64,000 nucleotides of DNA. Origin: Malania oleifera. Lineage: Eukaryota > Streptophyta > Magnoliopsida > Santalales > Ximeniaceae. A model generated the notes under the pieces. It searched no databases, had not been told where the DNA came from, and worked only from the letters and a program-made list of their open reading frames with translations. The stretch spans positions 31,794,214 through 31,858,213 of the forward strand of contig NC_080417.1 of assembly GCF_029873635.1 (NCBI RefSeq), read 5' to 3'. Made by a program: the position numbers and the translations under genes. Below are positions 59,520-64,000 of this stretch, piece after piece; within the stretch, counting starts at the first letter, position 1, and each line of letters begins with the position of its first letter.

Positions 59520-60130
59520 TGTGTAGACTCGGGTGAGCTTAAGTGGGCTTAGGGCGTTTTTTGAATTGGGAAGGGTCTGTGCTTTAAGAGTTGGGCTTAG
59601 GGTGTTTTTTAATTGGATTGGGCCTGGGGGTTTTAAATTTAAGTTGGGCCTCGAGTCTTTTAAAGATGGGCTTGGGTTAATTTTAAAACGAATAGGCTTC
59701 AAGTCTAGTTTAAAAATAGGCCTGGGATATATTTTAAAAAAAAAAAAGGTTGGGCCTCGAGGCTTGATTTAAGAATGGGCCTGGGTCAATTTTAAAACAA
59801 ATGGGTTTCAGGGTTATTTTAAAACTAATTGGGTCTGGGTTTAAAAATGTGAGCAAGCCTAGGGCTTTTTGAAGATAGGTTGTTGGGCTTGGTTTTTTTT
59901 AAAAAGGGTATTGGGCCTTAGGGGGTTTTAAATCAAATTGGGCCTGTGGTTTTTTTTTTTTTTTTTCAAATGGGCTTTGGGTTAGCTTTTCAACGATGGG
60001 CTCGGGTGTTTTAAAACTTGGGAGTTGGGCTTGGACTTTAAAATGGGAACTGGGTTTTGGTTTTAAAGGTGGCTTGCGCCTCAGGTGTTTTAAAGTTTAG
60101 GAGTGGGCTTTGGGTCTTGAAAGATGGTTT
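59520..60130 (-). repeat. Degenerate TGGGC/TTTTAAA array in Ogre-like LTR
   Basis: Phrases such as TTGGGCCTGGG and GGTTTTAAA alternate about every 30-40 bp for about 600 bp. The inverted counterpart is 22130-22440. Confidence 0.7.
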
Positions 60131-60798
60131 GAATTCGAGTTCGAATTCAGGTTGGAGGTTCTAGTTTGGGTCAAAGGATTCAAACCCAAGTTCGAGTTTG
60201 GGTCAGAGTTTCGGGTTTGATCCCTGTTGAGCCTAAGTTCAAGTTCAAGTATAAACTTGAAACCTGAGGGGAGATATACCTACATTCACATTTCATATAG
60301 TCTAGCACAGTTTAGTACTTTTAAATTGGAATAAGGAAAGGGAATCGGATTTACCTACAACCTTTCACTCCTCCGGTCTTCTTCTTCCCTTCTTCTATGT
60401 CTGTCTGGACGTCTGGTTGGGAATTTCTGAATTGGCCTCAGGTTCAGATTGGGAAGGCACTACGGGGTGCCTCTCGGTTTTTGTTTGTCTGCACTTTCTC
60501 TCTCTTCCCTTCTCTAACTCTCAATTTTGTAGAGTTTTCTCTAATGCTCTCAATTTTGCAGAGCTTTCTCTAATCCTTCCCCCTTCTCTCAATTTTTGTA
60601 GAGTTTTCTCTAATGCTCTCTCTTTTCTAATTCCCCCCTCCCCCCTTTTCTCTCTACTGATTTTCCCCCTTCTTTATTTTTTGCAAATCTTCCTCTAATG
60701 CTCTCTCTTTCCCCCTTTTCCCTCTCTATTGATCTAATTCTTCCCCCCCCCCCCCCCACTAATTTCTCTCTAAAGCTCCGTGTGTCTTGCACTTGTGA

Positions 60799-60820
60799 GA
60801 CTCCCTATTTATAGGGAGTC
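60799..60820 (-). promoter_or_regulatory. TATA box inside a 9-bp inverted repeat
   Basis: GACTCCCTA and TAGGGAGTC flank a TTTA loop. On the minus strand the centre reads TATAAATAGGG, a good plant TATA box about 880 bp from the LTR start. Confidence 0.55.
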
Positions 60821-61688
60821 TAGGTAGGGTTTTGGCACCCAAATCCTTCCCACGAGGCTCCCCTCTAACAAACTTTTATTCTAACAAAATGCCTGGCAGG
60901 GAATAATTTTAACAGCTGTCATTCTTTTCCCTGCGCACATGTGGTTTTATTTTGCATTTTATTTTATTTTTTGAATTTTAGTTTTAACCAAGAAATTCTT
61001 CTGTTTCTTTGCTTTCAGGTGAACAGGAGCTGCGAGGATGCTCCAGCTGTTCCAGCTGGCAACCCAGGATTGGAGCTGCTTTCATTTTCTCTGTATTTAT
61101 TATTATTATTATTATTTTTTGTATGCATTTCATGTATTGAATGTACCTCTGTATTCCCTTGTATGCTCATATTTCCCTATATTTTTATATTTTTATTTCC
61201 CTGTATTTTTTTTATTTTTTATTCCCCTAAATTTTTTGGTTGTAATATCCCGTATCTGTATTTGTCACTTAAATATCTACAATGCCCTTTGACAGACTTC
61301 CTTTGTACTTCAGCACCTTGGGCACGTGCCCCTTTTTCAATAACATGTATTATTTCCTGTATGTCCAACTTATTGTATTTTACGTACAAAAAAGGCCAAG
61401 GCCTTAATGACTTTCAATTTAATTGCCAAATTTTTCCCAAGTAGATGACCTTGCACCAGTTAAATTTCCAATCCCCGGTCTTAAAATGAACAACACTTAA
61501 GAGCCCACTTGAACTTTCTTGAGACAACCGATTAAGGACATTGAACAGATTGCAACCCAATTAACTTAGGAGCTTAAGGACAGTCCTTTAATAATGCAAT
61601 ATTTCACCCTTTAAAATCTGGACTTAAATTTGATTTAGAACCTTTACTTTTCAATTAAAGGGACATGGTAAAAATGGGGGTGTCTACA

Positions 61689-62490
61689 TGCTTGTCAATA
61701 TATTTCCAAAATTTTAACAAGAGCAAAAGTAAATTTTACTTTTTAAAGAAGCATCGACCTTGTTGAAAGGGAAAATTGTGTTAATAAAAAAGTAAAAAGG
61801 AAAAACATCACGTATAAAGTTTAGAGTTATTTTCACAAAGAAGATAAAAAAAGTTTTTTAAAAAAAAAGGCATGCCTCGCCTCCAAAAGGAAGAGAATTA
61901 TTTTCAAAAGAATAATAATGAGTTGAAAAAATGACTACTATTAACATTTTTAAATAAGAGTCTTAGTGAATGTGAAAGGGAGTAATTTATTGTAGTCAAA
62001 ATAGATGGACAAAATTATATTTAAAAATATTAATTTTAAATATAACTTTAAGATAGTATTTGGAAATATAAATTTTGGTTTGGATTTAGGTTTATATCAA
62101 TTTGTAAGAAATTATATATTTATATTATGTTGTGTCAAATTTCAAAAATTCAATTTCAAAATCTAAATTCGATGCTCCAAAAACAAAATTAATAAATTTG
62201 AAAAGAAATTTAATACATTAGTTGTGTATAATCTAATTTTGCACAACTTATAAATCCAAACTAGCTCAATATATTACTCCAAGGATTTCATTAGAAAATA
62301 TTTATTAAATATGAGAAATAGTAGGCTATTCACACTACAACTTTTTCCTCTGGCTTTGTGAAATAGAGTATGTATATATAACTAGAGGAAGAATGATGAA
62401 AGAAAAACAAAAGAATAAAGAAGAAATAGAAAATAGAAAAATAACAACTAACTAAAACTAACTATTTTTCATTGTACTGTAATAGTCCCC
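61689..62490. other. AT-rich DNA and probable Copia 3' LTR
   Basis: 61689 to about 62300 shows no gene. From about 62487 leftwards on the minus strand, just after the purine-rich CTTGAGGGGAC, a short LTR-like stretch follows, with TATATATA near 62375. This fits a small 3' LTR of the Copia element to the right. Its left end is not determined. Confidence 0.4.
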
Positions 62491-64000
62491 TCAAGATGAT
62501 GTGTAGATATTATGCACATTCATCTTGTATAAAAGAATTTCAAAAACTTTAGAACCTAAAGACTTGGTCATTAAATCTGCAAGCTGATGAGCTTAAGATA
62601 CATGTAAAGTGGTAATAAGACCCTTTTATAATTTCTCACAAACCAAATGGCACACGATTTCAATATGTTTAGTACATTCATGATAGACTGGATTGGCTAC
62701 TATGTGAAGAGCTCCTTGGTTATCACAAAATGAGTGAGCTGGTTGAGGATGGTGGTGATGCAAGTCAGCAAGTAAAGCTTTGATCCAAATAATTTCATAG
62801 ACTGTGAATGCCATTGATCTATATTCAGTTTCTGCTAAAGAACATGATATGGTGAGTTGCTTCTTAGATTTCCATGATACAAAAGAATCCCCGATGAAAA
62901 TGCAATAGCCACTTATGAATCTGCGAGTATCTAGGCAACTGGCCAAATCTGAATCTGAAAAAGCTTTGATATGAACCTTTGATGAAGATGGAAAAAATAA
63001 GCCTTGTCTAGGAACATATTTGAGATATCGCAAGATTCTCATAGCAGCTTGTAAATGGGGCATTCAAGGGGCATCTAAAAATTGACTAAAATGATGTACG
63101 GGAAAAGTAATGTCAGGTCTAGTATGAGTCAAATACAATAATCTACCAATAAGTCTTTTGTAAGCTGAAACATACTCCCCTAGTTCACCAGAATCTTTAG
63201 ATAACTTTGTATAAGGATCCATAGGAAATAAAATTGGTTTAGCAGCAAGTAATCCAGCATTTCAAATGAGTTCCAAACCATATTTTCTTTGAGATAAAGA
63301 TATGCCCTTCTTTGATCGAGCTATCTCCATACCAAGAAAGAATTTTGCAAGCCCCAAATCCTTCAACTTAAACTCAGCATTTAGTGATCTTTTAACATTT
63401 TCAAGAGCAGTTATATCACTACTAGCTAGTAGTATATCATCTACATACAACAACAATGCAACAAAAGAACTACCTTCTTTCTTAGTGAACAATGAATAAT
63501 CAGCCTCTGATTGTGAAAATCCCATTGTAATACAGTATAGAAGTAAATTTGGAATTCCACTTTCTTGAAGCTTGCTTCAAGCCATATAAAGATCTATGCA
63601 ATTTACATACTCTTTTGTCCCCCTTACTAAGATAACCTGAAGGAGACTTCATATAAACTTCCTCATCTAATTCCCCATATAGGAATGCATTATTAACATC
63701 TATATGAAAGATATGCCAATTGTGTATCGCAGCAAGTGATAAGATACACATCACAGTAACCATCTTTGCTACAAGTGAGAAAGTCTCAAAAAAATCTAAG
63801 CCTTCCATTTGAGTGTGACATTTAGCAACAAGTCTTGCCTTGTGTCTCTCTATTGAACCACCAGAATTGTATTATATTTTATATACCCACTTACAACCTA
63901 TGGGAGTTTTATTAGATGGTAGTGTTGTGAGAACCCAAGTGTCATTCATTTCTAATGCAGATAATTCTGCAGACATAGTAGCTCTCTAATAGGCATGCTG
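62491..64000 (-). pseudogene. Ty1/Copia pol: RT and RNase H, runs off the window
   Basis: On the minus strand from the window edge: RT motifs [19 protein letters not shown] (near 63700) and [13 protein letters not shown] (near 63570), then the catalytic YVDD in LLYVDDILLASS (near 63440), LGMEIARSKKGI, and RNase H with [12 protein letters not shown] near 62945 and [10 protein letters not shown] near 62840. It ends with QLADLMTKSL and a stop at 62491-62493. A one-base frameshift near 63530 and stops near 63259, 62623 and 62596 break it. Integrase lies beyond the edge. It resembles a typical plant Copia, unrelated to the fragment at 19922. Confidence 0.9.

Larger units (their letters stand above)
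24935..61688 (-). mobile_element. Tat-lineage (Ogre-like) Ty3/Gypsy element with nested insertions
   Basis: On the minus strand the order is 5' LTR (61688-54908), PBS (54904-54887), ORF1, gag, protease, RT, RNase H, integrase, 3' region with tandem arrays, PPT (25235-25222) and the start of a 3' LTR (25221-24935). LTRs start TGTAGACACC at both ends. Very long LTRs (about 4.7 kb without the nested LTR), an extra ORF before gag and tandem repeats before the 3' LTR are known traits of Ogre/Tat elements. Insertions at 30740-40845, 42197-45684, 47287-50788 and 56005-58068 account for about 19 kb. All ORFs are broken, so it is defective. Confidence 0.88.
54908..61688 (-). mobile_element. 5' LTR of the Ogre-like element (with nested solo LTR)
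   Basis: On the minus strand it starts TGTAGACACC at 61688 and ends GACGTCGTGATA at 54908; the final CA has become TA. Without the nested LTR and one duplication it is about 4.7 kb. Going leftwards it contains the conserved first ~290 bp, a TATA hairpin at 60799-60820, CT-rich leader DNA, a TGGGC-rich degenerate array, an 87-bp tandem duplication, CACGTG sites, an AT microsatellite and the U5 end. Confidence 0.85.

Noticed and set aside
60941..61444. ORF of 167 residues, rich in F, L and Y
   Set aside because: A T-rich stretch of LTR U3 on the strand opposite to the element; a hydrophobic string with no recognisable motif.

Overview
This is a repeat-dominated stretch of a flowering-plant nuclear genome. 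It has AT-rich intergenic DNA, long microsatellites, an intact plant-type tRNA-Gln gene, and plant Ty3/Gypsy (Tat/Ogre and Athila lineages) and Ty1/Copia elements. The species cannot be named from the sequence. I found no intact host protein-coding gene; nearly all coding similarity is to decayed retrotransposon gag-pol.

Layout. (1) 1-18952: an ~8.5 kb block (copy A, 1-8556, open to the left) and a second direct copy (copy B, 10693-18952), separated by 8557-10692. Each holds a Copia LTR on the minus strand, a 46-bp-period array, an Athila-like LTR fragment and low-complexity DNA. The copies differ by many one-base indels and by blocks where A/C and G/T are interchanged, so part of this region may be poor consensus. 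(2) 19003-19074: tRNA-Gln(CTG). (3) 19922-22007: a truncated minus-strand Copia element. (4) 22008-24931: an Ogre-type LTR in plus orientation, lacking its start. (5) 24935-61688: a minus-strand Tat-lineage, Ogre-like Gypsy element. It has a 5' LTR on the right (54908-61688), PBS, an extra ORF1, gag, protease, RT, RNase H and integrase, a 3' region with tandem arrays, a PPT, and a broken 3' LTR on the left. (6) 62491-64000: the 3' part of a minus-strand Copia pol gene running off the right edge.

The Ogre-like element has been opened by four insertions, each with a perfect 5-bp target-site duplication: a complete Athila-type element in the RT (30740-40845, CAAGT); a composite Copia-type LTR in the protease-RT linker (42197-45684, CCTTG); a non-autonomous LTR element in gag (47287-50788, ATACC); and a solo Copia-type LTR inside the 5' LTR (56005-58068, CAGGC). 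Removing the three internal insertions restores the host reading frame at each junction.

The most interesting signals are: a promoter module shared by three Copia-type LTRs (a 10-12-bp motif array, a perfect mitosis-specific-activator-like box, then TATATATA); a 46-bp period shared by tandem arrays of unrelated sequence; the composite LTR; the strand-biased A/C and G/T differences between the two duplicated blocks; and the odd geometry of the non-autonomous element. I saw no new defence or metabolic system.
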